This document shows, piece after piece, positions 36,296-46,178 of a DNA stretch of 64,000 nucleotides (positions within the stretch are counted from its first letter, which is position 1; each line of letters opens with the position of its first letter). A program made the translations under genes and the position numbers. The stretch is from Clostridium drakei. Its GTDB lineage: Bacteria > Bacillota > Clostridia > Clostridiales > Clostridiaceae. The DNA lies in contig NZ_JIBU02000001.1 in assembly GCF_000633595.2 (NCBI RefSeq), positions 145,610 to 209,609 on the forward strand. The letters are read 5' to 3'. The notes beneath the pieces were generated by a model that saw only the letters and a list, made by a program, of their open reading frames with translations, was not told where the DNA came from and searched no databases.

Positions 36296-37321
36296 ATGAA
36301 GATTTTCGTAAGAATTCTTATATGGATAATGATATCATTAACACTACAGTGTGCAGGACTTTTTTATGCTAATAAATACTTATTTGCATCAAGCACAGAT
36401 ATAAAAACTAAAAAAGTAGTGAAAAGTGATAACAAAAAGCCAGATATTAAAATTAATATACCAGATAATGCGAAAAATACAAATATATCATTTGATGGGA
36501 AGTTTGTGGCTTATTATGATGGAGATGTGTTGAAAGTAGTAAATACTTTAACAGGTGAAGAAAAAAGTGTAGAATTTCAAGGTGGAGTAAAGGTATCTTT
36601 TTATAAATGGCTTTCTGATAGAAATAGAATGCTTATAGCTGAAAAGGAAAGCTCAGATGAAGAATCAAATTTAAAATTAGCTTATTATGATGTTGATAAA
36701 GGTTTAAAAGAGGATATTAAAAACTTAGATTGGGCTGATAAAAAATCAGAGGTTGAAGATATACAAGCATCACCTCTTACTAATGTAATATATGTTAAGG
36801 TGGCTAATAGTGGAAAGCGCAGCAATATATATTGGGTTAATATAATGAAGGAAATGAAAAAGGTTGAAACAAGAAGTTATCAAATAGGAAGTATAAAAGT
36901 ACTTCCACATGAAGATAAGTTAATATATGAAGATTTAACTCACAGTAGAATATATATGACTGATAAAGATGAACCTTTAGATATAAGTGGTGTAAGTAAT
37001 CCAAGTTTATTAGGGGTAGATGATAATGACAATGTATATATAGGAGAAACCAATGATGATAAAGTTACTAAAGTATTTTATGGAACTGTAAAAGAAGGCA
37101 GAAATGAATTTCAAACTATAGATTTAGGAAGTTCTGTAGATAAAAATAATATATATATAACTGGAGAAGGAAAAGTTTATATTAATGATAATCTTAAAGG
37201 TGTTGTAAAGGAATTTTCAAGTGGAAAACAATATAATTATGTAGGAACTTTTGTTCAAATGTATAACGGAGGAGTTATATCGATAAGTGATGGGAAACTT
37301 GTAAAAACTTTATTTAATTAA
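36296..37321 (+). CDS. Membrane-anchored protein with propeller-like extracellular part
   Basis: 341 residues, no family recognised. One N-terminal helix (ILIWIMISLTLQCAGLFYA), a Lys/Asp-rich linker, then repeating beta motifs such as ISFDGKFVAYYDGDVLKVVN, LSDRNRMLIAEKES and DDNDNVYIGETND that resemble WD40-like propeller blades. Probably external and anchored. GGAGAGTG lies before the ATG. Co-transcribed with the glycosidase-domain gene and followed closely by the M50 protease gene. Confidence 0.7.
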   Translation: MKIFVRILIWIMISLTLQCAGLFYANKYLFASSTDIKTKKVVKSDNKKPDIKINIPDNAKNTNISFDGKFVAYYDGDVLKVVNTLTGEEKSVEFQGGVKVSFYKWLSDRNRMLIAEKESSDEESNLKLAYYDVDKGLKEDIKNLDWADKKSEVEDIQASPLTNVIYVKVANSGKRSNIYWVNIMKEMKKVETRSYQIGSIKVLPHEDKLIYEDLTHSRIYMTDKDEPLDISGVSNPSLLGVDDNDNVYIGETNDDKVTKVFYGTVKEGRNEFQTIDLGSSVDKNNIYITGEGKVYINDNLKGVVKEFSSGKQYNYVGTFVQMYNGGVISISDGKLVKTLFN

Positions 37322-37355
37322 ATAATTTTTTGTATTAAGGGAGGGATAATTAGAT

Positions 37356-38000
37356 TTGGATAATTGGTTATTAGGAAAAATACTTATATTACCAGCCATA
37401 CTTATAGGATTTACATTTCATGAGTATGCTCATGCTATAGTGGCGGATAAGTTAGGAGATAAAACTCCTAAATTTCAAGGAAGACTTACGTTAAATCCAT
37501 TTGTGCATATAGATATAATTGGATTTTTAATGATACTAATAATGAATTTTGGATGGGCAAAACCTGTTCAAATAAATCCATCAGCTTTTAAAAATAGATA
37601 TAAAGATGATTTAAAAGTATCTATTGCTGGGCCGTTAGCAAATTTAGTAGTAGCATTTATAGGAGCAATACTTATGGTATTATTATCTAAGTATGGATTT
37701 AATTTATTAAGCGCTGTTCCAGGATTATATAATATACTTTCAATAATAATTTCATATATAGTTAGTATAAATTGTATGCTTTTTATTTTTAATCTTATAC
37801 CGATACCAGGTTTGGATGGATTTCACATTTTGAGAGATTTATTTCCAGGCTATTATTATAAAATATCAGATACATTATATAGATATCAAATGATTATATT
37901 GTTAGTGATTATAGTAACACCTATAGCAACTTATGTAGTAGGAATACCATCAAGACTTTTATATGTTACATTTATTCGTATTGCTAATCTTATAATATAA
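37356..38000 (+). CDS. Site-2-protease-type membrane metalloprotease (M50)
   Basis: 214 residues with about five hydrophobic helices. Zinc motif FHEYAH (His22, Glu23, His26) and the second metal motif [11 protein letters not shown] (Asp about 148). Resembles YwhC-type S2P homologues. TTG start with AAGGGAGGGA about 10 nt upstream. Substrate unknown. Trails the two anchored surface-protein genes. Confidence 0.88.
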   Translation: MDNWLLGKILILPAILIGFTFHEYAHAIVADKLGDKTPKFQGRLTLNPFVHIDIIGFLMILIMNFGWAKPVQINPSAFKNRYKDDLKVSIAGPLANLVVAFIGAILMVLLSKYGFNLLSAVPGLYNILSIIISYIVSINCMLFIFNLIPIPGLDGFHILRDLFPGYYYKISDTLYRYQMIILLVIIVTPIATYVVGIPSRLLYVTFIRIANLII

Positions 38001-38037
38001 AACAAAATGCTATGTTGATACATCAGGAGGAATTTTT

Positions 38038-38685
38038 ATGAGACTAAGGAAAAAATGGTGGGCGAGACCAGAGATGGAGCAAAGTCCCTTGACTGTGATA
38101 AATCCACAAGAACACAAAGGAAAGTGGAAGGAAGAATTTAAGAATGAAAATCCTATATATTTAGAATTGGGATGTGGAAGAGGAGCTTTTTTATGTGAAC
38201 ATTCAAAACAAAATCCCAATATAAACTATATAGGTATAGATTTAAAAGATGAAGTATTAATATATGCTTTAAGAAAACTAATTCAAGAAGAAATTACTAA
38301 TGCTAGAATTATTCCATCTAATATAACAAATATTTCAGAAATGTTTGATGAGAATGAAGTAAGCAGGATATATATAAATTTTTGCAATCCTTGGCCAAAG
38401 GACAGACATAATAAGAGAAGACTTACACATACAAGATTTTTAAATCAATATAAGCAATTTTTAAAACCTGAAAGTGAAATATGGTTTAAAACTGATGATA
38501 GAGATTTGTTTGAGGATTCTCAAGTTTACTTTAAAGAGAATGGTTTTAATATTGAATATATAACTTATGATCTTCATAATAGTGATTTTCAGCAAAATAT
38601 AGTTACAGAGTATGAGAGCAAATTTACTTCTTTAGGAATGAAAACTATGTTTTTATTAGCAAAACTTGTTGTAGTCAGTAAATAG
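38038..38685 (+). CDS. trmB: tRNA (guanine-N7-)-methyltransferase
   Basis: 215 residues. Methylates G46 of tRNA with SAM. Seen: [12 protein letters not shown] start, [20 protein letters not shown] and [17 protein letters not shown], the TrmB signature. CAGGAGGAA precedes the ATG. A terminator follows at 38724. Confidence 0.95.
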   Translation: MRLRKKWWARPEMEQSPLTVINPQEHKGKWKEEFKNENPIYLELGCGRGAFLCEHSKQNPNINYIGIDLKDEVLIYALRKLIQEEITNARIIPSNITNISEMFDENEVSRIYINFCNPWPKDRHNKRRLTHTRFLNQYKQFLKPESEIWFKTDDRDLFEDSQVYFKENGFNIEYITYDLHNSDFQQNIVTEYESKFTSLGMKTMFLLAKLVVVSK

Positions 38686-38723
38686 ATTTTGAAAATACAA
38701 ATAAAATTTTAAACTAAATAATT

Positions 38724-38761
38724 CACATTAGAGATCAAAGATTCTTCTCTAATGTGTTTTT
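38724..38761 (+). terminator. Terminator after trmB
   Basis: CACATTAGAG / CTCTAATGTG, 10-bp perfect stem, 13-nt loop, then TTTTTATTTT. Confidence 0.85.
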
Positions 38762-38807
38762 ATTTTAAAAATATATAGTTTTGTAGTATTGAAAGGTGTG
38801 GTACACT

Positions 38808-39605
38808 ATGAACTTTTTAACAGAAATATTATGGAAAACTCTTATAGAAACATTTTATTTAACGGGTATGATTATATTAATTGGATTGACACTTGGTGTA
38901 CTAAGAAATAATTCAATAAAAAACTTTCAAAGGAGTTTTGGCAGCAATGCAGTAATGATAACAGGATTTATTGGTGTTCCAATCCATGAGCTAAGTCATG
39001 CTATTTTTGCTGTATTATTTGGACATAAAATTACTAAAATTAAATTACTTCAAAAACCAGATGAGAATGGCGTAATGGGATATGTACAACATGGTTACAA
39101 TCAAAATAGCATTTATCAACAAATAGGAAATTTTTTTATAGGTATAGCACCTATATTTGGAGGAGTTTTTTCTATAATTACTTTGATGAAATTTATGTTG
39201 CCAAGAGTCTATAACAGTTTTATTGATATATTAATTAGAAGTTTGCATGTTACAGTGTTAAATAAAAATACAATTGAAGGAATAATAAACTCTTATTCAG
39301 GGTTAATAAAGGTTATTTTTTCTTTAAAGAATTTTCAAAATCCCTATTTTTATATATTTCTATTTCTATCTATATGTATATCTTCCCATATATCTTTGAG
39401 CTCTGCGGATATAAAAGGAGCTTTTAGAGGATTGAGTGTTATATTTATAATACTATTAATATTAAATGCTTTAAATTTAACAAAATATATCTTGGCTATT
39501 GATTTAATAAAGTATAATATTTTAATAACGGGATTTCTAATGATATCTGTAATACTTTCTACAATAACATTTTTAGTAAGTTTAATTTTTATTAATGTAA
39601 AATAG
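38808..39605 (+). CDS. Polytopic membrane protein with HELSH motif
   Basis: 265 residues, at least six hydrophobic segments. GVPIHELSHAIFAVLFGHK (His60, Glu61, His64) looks like the zinc site of M50-type intramembrane proteases, and the segment after it keeps the HxxH spacing. I do not see a clear second metal motif (NPDG or similar), so activity is uncertain. ATG at 38808 with GAAAGGTG upstream. Separate transcription unit. Confidence 0.65.
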   Translation: MNFLTEILWKTLIETFYLTGMIILIGLTLGVLRNNSIKNFQRSFGSNAVMITGFIGVPIHELSHAIFAVLFGHKITKIKLLQKPDENGVMGYVQHGYNQNSIYQQIGNFFIGIAPIFGGVFSIITLMKFMLPRVYNSFIDILIRSLHVTVLNKNTIEGIINSYSGLIKVIFSLKNFQNPYFYIFLFLSICISSHISLSSADIKGAFRGLSVIFIILLILNALNLTKYILAIDLIKYNILITGFLMISVILSTITFLVSLIFINVK

Positions 39606-39715
39606 TGATAAAAAAAGAATGATTACATTTATTTTGGAATAATTTGTAAAAAAGCTATATTTTGTGATACAATAGTATTATTGTATAGAAAATATAAAAT
39701 GGGGGTTAATATGCT

Positions 39716-40087
39716 ATGTTTAGAGAAAAAATTAATGAATTTATTAGAGTTATTTCTAAAACAGAGGATTGTGAATGTTTAGATATGATGGAAGAATTGA
39801 TAGACTCTGCTGGGGATTATTTGAGAAGAGTTAATGTATTAGAAATAGGAATAATGGTTGGAAAGTATAGCAAAGAAGATGATGAATATAGAAAATATAT
39901 TGATAAACTAGATAAACAAAGAAGCAGTGCATATGATAATTTAATATCAAATGTTAAAATTATTAATAGACTTTGCAGAATAAATAATTTAGTACCAATG
40001 TATCAAGGAAATGAAGAAGAAAGAGTAGAAGTAGCTGAATTTGCACAAAAGGTAGTAGATGAACTATTTAGTACAAGAAGATTATAA
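39716..40087 (+). CDS. Hypothetical helical protein
   Basis: 123 residues, mostly charged helices (MFREKINEFIRVISKTED, KYIDKLDKQRSSAYDNL, EVAEFAQKVVDELF). Cytoplasmic by composition. It resembles small clostridial proteins of the DUF3232 type, but that match is only an impression. GGGGGTTAAT is the ribosome site; an out-of-frame ATG sits at 39711. Followed by a terminator shared with the convergent DUF2156 gene. Confidence 0.65.
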   Translation: MFREKINEFIRVISKTEDCECLDMMEELIDSAGDYLRRVNVLEIGIMVGKYSKEDDEYRKYIDKLDKQRSSAYDNLISNVKIINRLCRINNLVPMYQGNEEERVEVAEFAQKVVDELFSTRRL

Positions 40088-40097
40088 TTAAAAAATT

Positions 40098-40129
40098 AGC
40101 ATGAAGGATCATATTCCTTCATGCTTTTT
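40098..40129. terminator. Bidirectional terminator between convergent genes
   Basis: AGCATGAAGGA / TCCTTCATGCT, 11-bp perfect stem, T-run on the plus side and A-run (T on minus) on the other. Confidence 0.85.
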
Positions 40130-40145
40130 AAACAGGAATATTATA

Positions 40146-41030
40146 TTAGCTTACATTAAATTTTTTAGCAAGCTCAATAGGAGAATAAGATAATTTTGCT
40201 TGTCTTAGACCTTCAATTCCTAAATCTTGTTCACGGTTTATGAGTGGAGTTTCACTAAAGTAATTTTCTATAAAAGTTTTATTGACAAAGTTATAAAGAC
40301 CTCTTATATCTGAATCTGCTTTTTCAATGTGTATTATTCCAACATTTTCATTTACCTTTTCACCTATGGTGAAAGCTGATAGCTTATCATTAACGTGAAC
40401 AACCATTCCTATAAAATCCAATTTGTTACTATTTTTTAGTAATTCTTCTATAGATCTGAGTTCATATAAAAGATATCCCTTACATATATGTTTGTGACAC
40501 CATTCACGAGCGGCTTTTATGCATGGTTGTATTAGTTCTGGAGTCATTTCAGAAATTTTATAATCATAATTTTTTATAAAATAGTTATAGTGATTTTTTT
40601 TCTTATGAAGAATTTTGCCAGAAAGACTTATAAGTTTTTTGCTTTCATATATATAATCAAAATTATCTCTATCCTCTTCTATAACAAAAGTATCACCGAA
40701 AACATCTAATAGATCATCTATAAATGGTTGTTCTGCATCTTTAAAAAGGTAACTTAGGTCATATGAAGATCTAAGTTCTAATAAAATATTAACTATTTCT
40801 TTTAAATTTTCTTTTTTATAGCCTATAGGCTGCATAAAATGATAACTTCCATCAAAGTCCATCTTTTTAATAATTATTACATCTTTATAAATAGCATACT
40901 GTATATCGCAAGCTTTTCGCCATATAAAAAGATTTGTAAAAGAATATTCACAGGTTTCAAATGAGTATGGTTTTAAATATTTGTCAAAGAGTTCCTTATC
41001 TTCTAGAGATAGGGGTTTAAAATTAAGCAT
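40146..41030 (-). CDS. DUF2156 / phosphatidylglycerol lysyltransferase C-terminal-like protein
   Basis: 294 residues, GNAT-like fold of the DUF2156 family, resembling the C-terminal half of MprF without its membrane part. Seen: FKPLSLEDKELFDKYLKPY at the start, ETCEYSFTNLFIWR and the late YNFVNKTF and INREQDLGIEGLRQAK. Acceptor unknown; relatives transfer amino acids from aminoacyl-tRNA. AAGGATG lies before ATG on the minus strand. It is divergent from the chemoreceptor gene at 41319 across a very AT-rich 288-nt gap. Confidence 0.85.
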   Translation of the reverse strand: MLNFKPLSLEDKELFDKYLKPYSFETCEYSFTNLFIWRKACDIQYAIYKDVIIIKKMDFDGSYHFMQPIGYKKENLKEIVNILLELRSSYDLSYLFKDAEQPFIDDLLDVFGDTFVIEEDRDNFDYIYESKKLISLSGKILHKKKNHYNYFIKNYDYKISEMTPELIQPCIKAAREWCHKHICKGYLLYELRSIEELLKNSNKLDFIGMVVHVNDKLSAFTIGEKVNENVGIIHIEKADSDIRGLYNFVNKTFIENYFSETPLINREQDLGIEGLRQAKLSYSPIELAKKFNVS

Positions 41031-41318
41031 AGGTACATCCTTTCTGTAAAAACTAATATTAAATAATATTAAATATTATTTGGTTATATGAATATTATAT
41101 AATAAAAATAATATTTATTAAACATTATTTTTATATTTAAATATTATATGAATATTATAGATTAATTAATTTTAACATAAAGTTAAAATTATGTTAATTT
41201 ATTATACAGTACTGTTAAAAATAAGTTAAAGTATTTGTTATTTAATAATATTATTGCTTTTTAATAGTAAAATAATTAATGGAAATATTACTTAATGTTA
41301 AAATTGAGGAGGATAATA
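41031..41318. other. Extremely AT-rich divergent promoter region
   Basis: Composed of short AATATT strings; ATGAATATTATA occurs twice. One perfect inverted repeat, TTAACATAA (41172-41180) / TTATGTTAA (41189-41197), could be an operator. GAGGAGGAT at 41306-41314 is the ribosome site for the chemoreceptor. Confidence 0.45.
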
Positions 41319-43385
41319 ATGAGAAACATTTCAACTAAATTACAGATAAAGAATATTGTAAAAATCCATTTTATAAACAGTGTTGGAATTAAAATAATGT
41401 TGCAAATAACTACATTGCTTATACTCGTATGTGGAATTTTAGGTTATGTTTCATATAGTAGTTCTTACAATAGTTTGGAATATACTATTAGATCTTTTTT
41501 AGAATCCAAAGCTTATGATAGTTCAGCGTTAGTAAGTTCAACTATTCAACAAGATATTAGAGTAATGAATGAGATAGCTTCTAGACCAGAAATTAGATCT
41601 ATGAACATTCAAATACAAAGTCCTATACTTTTATCAGAAGCTAAAGATTTAGAATATATAAATTTAAATATAATTGGACCTAATGGTTTAGTTTATTTAG
41701 CAGGTGGAGAGAAAACTCAAATTGATCTTTCTTCAGCAAATAATTTGTACTTAGAAGAAGCATTAAAAGGTAAATCCTCCATATCTGACCCAGTTACAAA
41801 TGTAGAAGGAGAACAAATTATAGCTATAGCAGTGCCTATAAAAAATGAAAGTGGACAAGTAATTGGAGCTCTATTTTCTAATATGACTACTAAAAAATTA
41901 AATGAAATAGTTCAAAAAACCAAAGTAGGTAACAGTGGATATAGTTTTATAATAAACAAAGAAGGTACTAAAGTTGCACATAAAGATTTAAAGCTAGTTT
42001 TAAACAAGGATAATACTATTAAAAATGTTAAGAAAGATAAAAGATTAGGTCCATTAGCAGAATTAGAAAGTAAGATGATAAAAGCAGAAAAAGGTTCTGG
42101 ATATTATGTTAAAGATAGTAAAGAAATGTTTATGTCATATGCTCCTATTCCAGATACAGAATGGTCTATGGCATTAACTATACCTAAACAGGAAATATTT
42201 AATGAAGCAAATGAGTTAAAATATAAATTTATAATTATGACTATACTATTTATATTGATTGGTATGGTAGTAGGTTTTTTAATATCAAAATCTATAAAAC
42301 AACCACTATTAAAAATAAAAAAATATGCAGAACAATTATCAAATTGTAATTTAAGTCATAGAATAAGCATAGGTAGAAAAGATGAATTTGGACAAGTAGC
42401 TAATTCACTAAATACGGCTATAAATAATGTGGAAAAGATTATTTATTCTGTAAAGCTTAATGGAAAAGATACTTTACAATCTACTAATGATATAAATAGT
42501 ATGTTTGAAAAAATACATGAGCATGTAGAAAATGTTTCGCATAAATCTAATAAAATTTCAGCTAATATGCAGCAAGCTTCTGCATATATCGAAGAATTAA
42601 CTTGTAAGTCCTTAAATATAGAAGATGAAATAAATAATACTGTAGAAGAAGCAAGAAATGGTTTAGAGTTAGCTAATAGTATAAAAAGTAGGGCAAATTC
42701 AATGAAGAATGAAACTGAAAACTCAAGGACTAAAATTTTAGATATTTATTCTGAATCAAAAGAAAAATTAAATGCAGCCTTACAGAATACAAAAGTTGTT
42801 GAAAATATATCTACAATGGCAGAAGTTATAAAAGATATATCTAAAAAGACAAATCTATTAGCTTTAAATGCTGCCATTGAAGCTGCAAGAGCAGGTGAAC
42901 ATGGAAAGGGTTTTTCAATAGTAGCAGATGAAATAAGAAAATTAGCAGAGCAATCTAATGGTGTGGTTCAAGATATACAGGAAAATGTAAAAAATGTTTT
43001 AAATTCAGTAGAAAAGCTTTCTGAGTCATCAAAATTTATTTTAAATGTTATAGATAATGAGATATTAGAAAGTTATGATAAAATTATGGTTGTAAGCGAT
43101 GATTATAAAAACGATGGAAGTAAATTTCAAAGTATAATAGAAGGATTTAATTTACTATTACAAGATATTTATATTTCAATAGAAGAAATGACAGTGAATA
43201 TGAAAACTTTGACAGAGTCAATGGGTGAATGCGCAGATGCATCAACTAATATAGTTAACAATATAGAAAATCTTAAAGAAGAAAATTTACATATATGTGA
43301 TAAATCAAGTAAAAATGCACAGGGAGCAGAACAATTACTACAATCAATCAGTGAATTTAAGATTAAATTATGTAAAGAAAGTTAA
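41319..43385 (+). CDS. Transmembrane methyl-accepting chemotaxis protein
   Basis: 688 residues: membrane helix at about 27-47, an extracellular dCache-type sensor ([49 protein letters not shown]) to about 295, second helix at about 303-323, HAMP region and a signalling hairpin with the tip [23 protein letters not shown] at 41319 after GAGGAGG. Double-Cache sensors usually bind small metabolites such as amino acids; the ligand here is unknown. No che genes adjacent. Confidence 0.93.
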   Translation: MRNISTKLQIKNIVKIHFINSVGIKIMLQITTLLILVCGILGYVSYSSSYNSLEYTIRSFLESKAYDSSALVSSTIQQDIRVMNEIASRPEIRSMNIQIQSPILLSEAKDLEYINLNIIGPNGLVYLAGGEKTQIDLSSANNLYLEEALKGKSSISDPVTNVEGEQIIAIAVPIKNESGQVIGALFSNMTTKKLNEIVQKTKVGNSGYSFIINKEGTKVAHKDLKLVLNKDNTIKNVKKDKRLGPLAELESKMIKAEKGSGYYVKDSKEMFMSYAPIPDTEWSMALTIPKQEIFNEANELKYKFIIMTILFILIGMVVGFLISKSIKQPLLKIKKYAEQLSNCNLSHRISIGRKDEFGQVANSLNTAINNVEKIIYSVKLNGKDTLQSTNDINSMFEKIHEHVENVSHKSNKISANMQQASAYIEELTCKSLNIEDEINNTVEEARNGLELANSIKSRANSMKNETENSRTKILDIYSESKEKLNAALQNTKVVENISTMAEVIKDISKKTNLLALNAAIEAARAGEHGKGFSIVADEIRKLAEQSNGVVQDIQENVKNVLNSVEKLSESSKFILNVIDNEILESYDKIMVVSDDYKNDGSKFQSIIEGFNLLLQDIYISIEEMTVNMKTLTESMGECADASTNIVNNIENLKEENLHICDKSSKNAQGAEQLLQSISEFKIKLCKES

Positions 43386-43440
43386 GTAGTGGTATAATAG
43401 TACAAGTGTAATTTTGTACTAAGGGAGTGAATATTCAAAA

Positions 43441-44184
43441 GTGGAAAGTTTAACAGGAAAAGTGGTAGTAGTTACAGGTTCTTCTAGAGGTATAGGAAGA
43501 GATATAGCATTAGAAATGGCTAAAGCAGGAGCATCTGTTGTAATAAATTATATAAACAATGAAAAAGAAGCTATAAGAACATTAGAAGAAATTAGAAAAA
43601 TTGGGAGAGCTGCTATTATAGTAAAAGCAGATGTTAGTGTATATGAACAGGCTAAAATTCTTATAAATAGTGCGATAGAACACTTTGGGAAAATAGATAT
43701 ATTAGTTAATAATGCAGGAATTTCATACATAGGTCTTTTTATGGATATGAACGAAAATCAGTGGGAAAAAATTATTAATGTAAATTTAAATGGAGTTATC
43801 AATTGTTCTCATAATGTTATTCCACATATGGTTAGTAAAAAAGCTGGCTGTATAGTAAACGTATCTTCAATGTGGGGGAATGTTGGAGCATCCTGTGAGG
43901 CAATCTATTCTGCTTCTAAAGGAGCTGTGAATTTATTTACGAAAGCTTTAGCAAAAGAGATGGCGCCTTCTAATATAAGAGTAAATGCAGTGGCGCCAGG
44001 TGTCATAGATACGGAAATGAATAGTTTTTTAAATAAAGAAGAAAGAGAAGCGTTAGAAGAAGAGATCCCTATAGGTAAGTTTGGCAAGGGTGAAGATGTA
44101 GGTAAAACTGTTGTTTTTTTGTGTAGTGATGCTGCACAATATATTACTGCCCAAATAATAACAATAGATGGTGGAATGAATTAA
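43441..44184 (+). CDS. Short-chain dehydrogenase/reductase (FabG-like)
   Basis: 247 residues, classical SDR: VVVTGSSRGIGRDIA for NAD(P) binding, NNAG at 90-93, catalytic Ser142/143, Tyr156 and Lys160 (YSASK), and APGVIDTEM near the end. It resembles the FabG-like YmfI group. GTG start with AAGGGAGTG 11 nt upstream; TATAAT at 43394-43399 may be its -10. It does not sit in a fatty-acid operon, so the substrate is open. Confidence 0.9.
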   Translation: MESLTGKVVVVTGSSRGIGRDIALEMAKAGASVVINYINNEKEAIRTLEEIRKIGRAAIIVKADVSVYEQAKILINSAIEHFGKIDILVNNAGISYIGLFMDMNENQWEKIINVNLNGVINCSHNVIPHMVSKKAGCIVNVSSMWGNVGASCEAIYSASKGAVNLFTKALAKEMAPSNIRVNAVAPGVIDTEMNSFLNKEEREALEEEIPIGKFGKGEDVGKTVVFLCSDAAQYITAQIITIDGGMN

Positions 44185-44215
44185 TAAACTGACGTGGAGA
44201 AATAGATTAAAATAA

Positions 44216-44257
44216 ATGCCGCATCCTAAGAGGTTTAACATAGGTGCGGCATATTTT
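44216..44257 (+). terminator. Terminator after the SDR gene
   Basis: ATGCCGCA / TGCGGCAT with an inner CCTA/TAGG, then ATTTTTAT. Confidence 0.85.
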
Positions 44258-44274
44258 TATATATGATAAACATG

Positions 44275-44317
44275 TTATATACAGTTTATATACAAGTTGT
44301 CCACAAAGTTATCCACA
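44275..44317 (+). promoter_or_regulatory. Array of four DnaA-box-like 9-mers
   Basis: Same-strand 9-mers: TTATATACA (44275), TTATATACA (44286), TTGTCCACA (44297) and TTATCCACA (44309). The last is a perfect DnaA box (TTATNCACA), the third has one mismatch, the first two have two-base changes. Starts are 11, 11 and 12 bp apart, close to one helical turn. AT-rich DNA follows. No dnaA or dnaN gene is nearby, so this is not the standard oriC. Confidence 0.6.
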
Positions 44318-44642
44318 GCCTGTGAATTAATATTTGAATAGTTAAAAATTTTGATAAATAACAATAATTCTAAAAATTTTATTTTTAATAAATATATAAA
44401 ATTATAGATGTTATAAACGATAAATAAGTATGATTTGCAAAGAGAGTTATTTTAAAAGTTGGCATAAAATACTTGATACCAATTTAAAGTTAATTAAGAT
44501 AATGGTTGAAGAAAGTGTAAATTTTAGTTAAAATTATTTAAGGATGTAGATACTATTTGCTATATTTTTAAACAAAATAGCTATGTTAAAATTTGCATGT
44601 TAATAAGCAAAATAGTAATCATTATATGAAAGATGGGTAAGT
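44318..44642. other. AT-rich leader of the response regulator gene
   Basis: No gene. ACTATTTGCT (44552-44561) is mirrored by AGCAAAATAGT (44606-44616) with one bulge, and CTATTTG / CAAAATAG forms a tighter hairpin inside. No clear promoter stands out. Confidence 0.4.
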
Positions 44643-45491
44643 ATGTATAAGATAATAATATTAGATGATATGGCATATATAAGATATAGAGTAAAGCAAT
44701 TATTAGCTGAGGAAGGTATAGAAATTTATGAAGCTGCTACGTCCTTTGATTTTTTTAATAAGCTTTATGATAAAAAGAGTGAGATAAACCTAATAATATT
44801 GGAAGTTGGATTAAGTACTGAAGATGGATTTGAAGTTTTAAAAAAGATCAAAGCAATGAATTTGAAAATACCTATAATGGTATTAACTAAAATGAATACA
44901 AGAATGGATTTTATAACATGTATAAAAGAGGGAATTTCTGAATATATTTTAAAACCATTTGATCCAAAAATATTTTTGAGAAGAATAGATAACTTAATTG
45001 TGTCACATGAAAAAGGAGAAGAACCAGAAGAAATAATTTACTTAAACTTTAAAGAGTACATGATAAAACAAATAGGTAAGGCAAAAGAAGAAAATACAAA
45101 GGTTTCAATTATGATGGTAAGTTTGGTAAAGCCAGGTTCAGATCTATATGAAGAGAAAATTGATATAAAAGAAACATATTTAATTTTGATAGATTCAGTA
45201 TATGAAAAATTAAAAAGTTTATTTAAATTACCAGATTTATTTGCAAAGCATGGTTTTTCAAATTTTGTAGGGGTTATTCCATGGAAAGATAAAAATCCTA
45301 TGGATAAAATAGAGAAGAACATACAAAGCAGCTATAGAGAAATTAAAAATAAAAATTCTAAATACAAGGATTATGAAATAGAAAGTGTTTTTGTTACCTA
45401 TCCTGAAGATGGACAAGAAGGTGAAGAATTATTGAATAACTTAGAAGAAAAAATGCAGAAGAAAATTAGTGGTAGTGATAGGCAAAAATAG
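44643..45491 (+). CDS. Receiver-domain protein with Glu in place of phosphoacceptor Asp and degenerate GGDEF-like domain
   Basis: 282 residues. Residues 1-120 are a receiver: acidic pair Asp8-Asp9, Thr82 and Lys104 (YILKPFD) are kept, but the phosphoacceptor position reads LIILEVGLSTEDGFEVL with Glu54 for Asp. Residues about 132-280 follow the GGDEF-domain layout, with GFSNF at 204-208 where GGDEF would be and no catalytic acids, so cyclic-di-GMP synthesis is not expected. It may act as a phosphorylation-independent or protein-binding regulator. Alone in its transcription unit. Confidence 0.8.
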   Translation: MYKIIILDDMAYIRYRVKQLLAEEGIEIYEAATSFDFFNKLYDKKSEINLIILEVGLSTEDGFEVLKKIKAMNLKIPIMVLTKMNTRMDFITCIKEGISEYILKPFDPKIFLRRIDNLIVSHEKGEEPEEIIYLNFKEYMIKQIGKAKEENTKVSIMMVSLVKPGSDLYEEKIDIKETYLILIDSVYEKLKSLFKLPDLFAKHGFSNFVGVIPWKDKNPMDKIEKNIQSSYREIKNKNSKYKDYEIESVFVTYPEDGQEGEELLNNLEEKMQKKISGSDRQK

Positions 45492-45615
45492 ATATTATAT
45501 TTAGTAGATTGAAATGAATTGAATATATGGAATATTAGAAAATTGTATTACATAAATTGTCTGACAGAATTATAAAAATATACTGGATTTTTTATAAGTT
45601 TTGTTTTATTATAGT

Positions 45616-45684
45616 GACATGAGTAGAAAGCTAAAATTTATAGCTTAATGTGAACGGTTTACTTATATGAAAAAAGTCTCATGT
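45616..45684 (+). promoter_or_regulatory. Candidate structured leader before the SdpI-family gene
   Basis: ACATGAG (45617-45623) pairs with CTCATGT (45678-45684), enclosing the hairpin AAGCTA / TAGCTT (45628-45646). TATTAT at 45607-45612 could be a -10 placing the RNA start at the first arm. GTGAACGGTTTAC at 45650-45662 is a partial palindrome inside. I cannot match it to a known riboswitch class. Confidence 0.4.
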
Positions 45685-45721
45685 ATAAAATAAAACATTG
45701 TTTAAAAGGAGATGGTATTAT

Positions 45722-46090
45722 ATGGTATATTCTTTGATTTTTGGTTTAGTAACATTGGCATTTGGGTTAATACCTAAAATAGTAAGACCAAAGAAAATTA
45801 ATTCTTGGTATGGATATAGGACACCCATATCAATGATAAATCAGGAAACTTGGGATGAAGGAAATAGATATTCATCAAATCAATATATTATAGCTGGTAT
45901 TGTTTTGATAATTATAGGGAAAATTTCCTATGCTTTTATTGCGAATAAACCATATTTAGTTCCACTTATAGCTTTTGTTCCAGTATTGTCAGTAACAGTA
46001 TTTACAACGGAAAAACATTTGAAAAAAATTTTTGATAGTAATGGTGAGAAAATAAACAATTCAGGTGAATTAAAAGAAAAAGGTATATAA
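45722..46090 (+). CDS. SdpI-family membrane protein
   Basis: 122 residues, three hydrophobic segments (YSLIFGLVTLAFGLIPKIV, IIAGIVLIIIGKISYAFIA, VPLIAFVPVLSVTVF). NSWYGYRTPISMINQETWDE is the SdpI/YhfL-family signature. SdpI gives immunity to the SdpC killing peptide in Bacillus; related short proteins have no proven role. ATG at 45722 after AAAAGGAGATGG. Next to a GntR gene and a DUF1648 gene of the same superfamily. Confidence 0.88.
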   Translation: MVYSLIFGLVTLAFGLIPKIVRPKKINSWYGYRTPISMINQETWDEGNRYSSNQYIIAGIVLIIIGKISYAFIANKPYLVPLIAFVPVLSVTVFTTEKHLKKIFDSNGEKINNSGELKEKGI

Positions 46091-46103
46091 TAAAAGATTA
46101 AGG

Positions 46104-46136
46104 TCAGTAAGATTTTTTACTGATCTTTATTTTTGT
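46104..46136 (+). terminator. Terminator after the SdpI-family gene
   Basis: TCAGTAA (46104-46110) / TTACTGA (46117-46123), flanked by AAGA/TCTT, then TTATTTTTG. Confidence 0.65.
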
Positions 46137-46178
46137 ACACATGAAAAATTTGTAATTCTTGGATGCAGGCTTTATATA

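Noticed and set aside
44457..44480. Sigma-54-like promoter TTGGCAT...TTGAT upstream of the response regulator
   Set aside because: The spacing between the GG and the TTG elements is about 2 nt too long and the GC of the -12 element is missing.
45649..45664. CcpA cre-like site in ATGTGAACGGTTTACT
   Set aside because: The right half-site lacks the conserved CA, and the segment is better explained as part of the folded leader or another operator.
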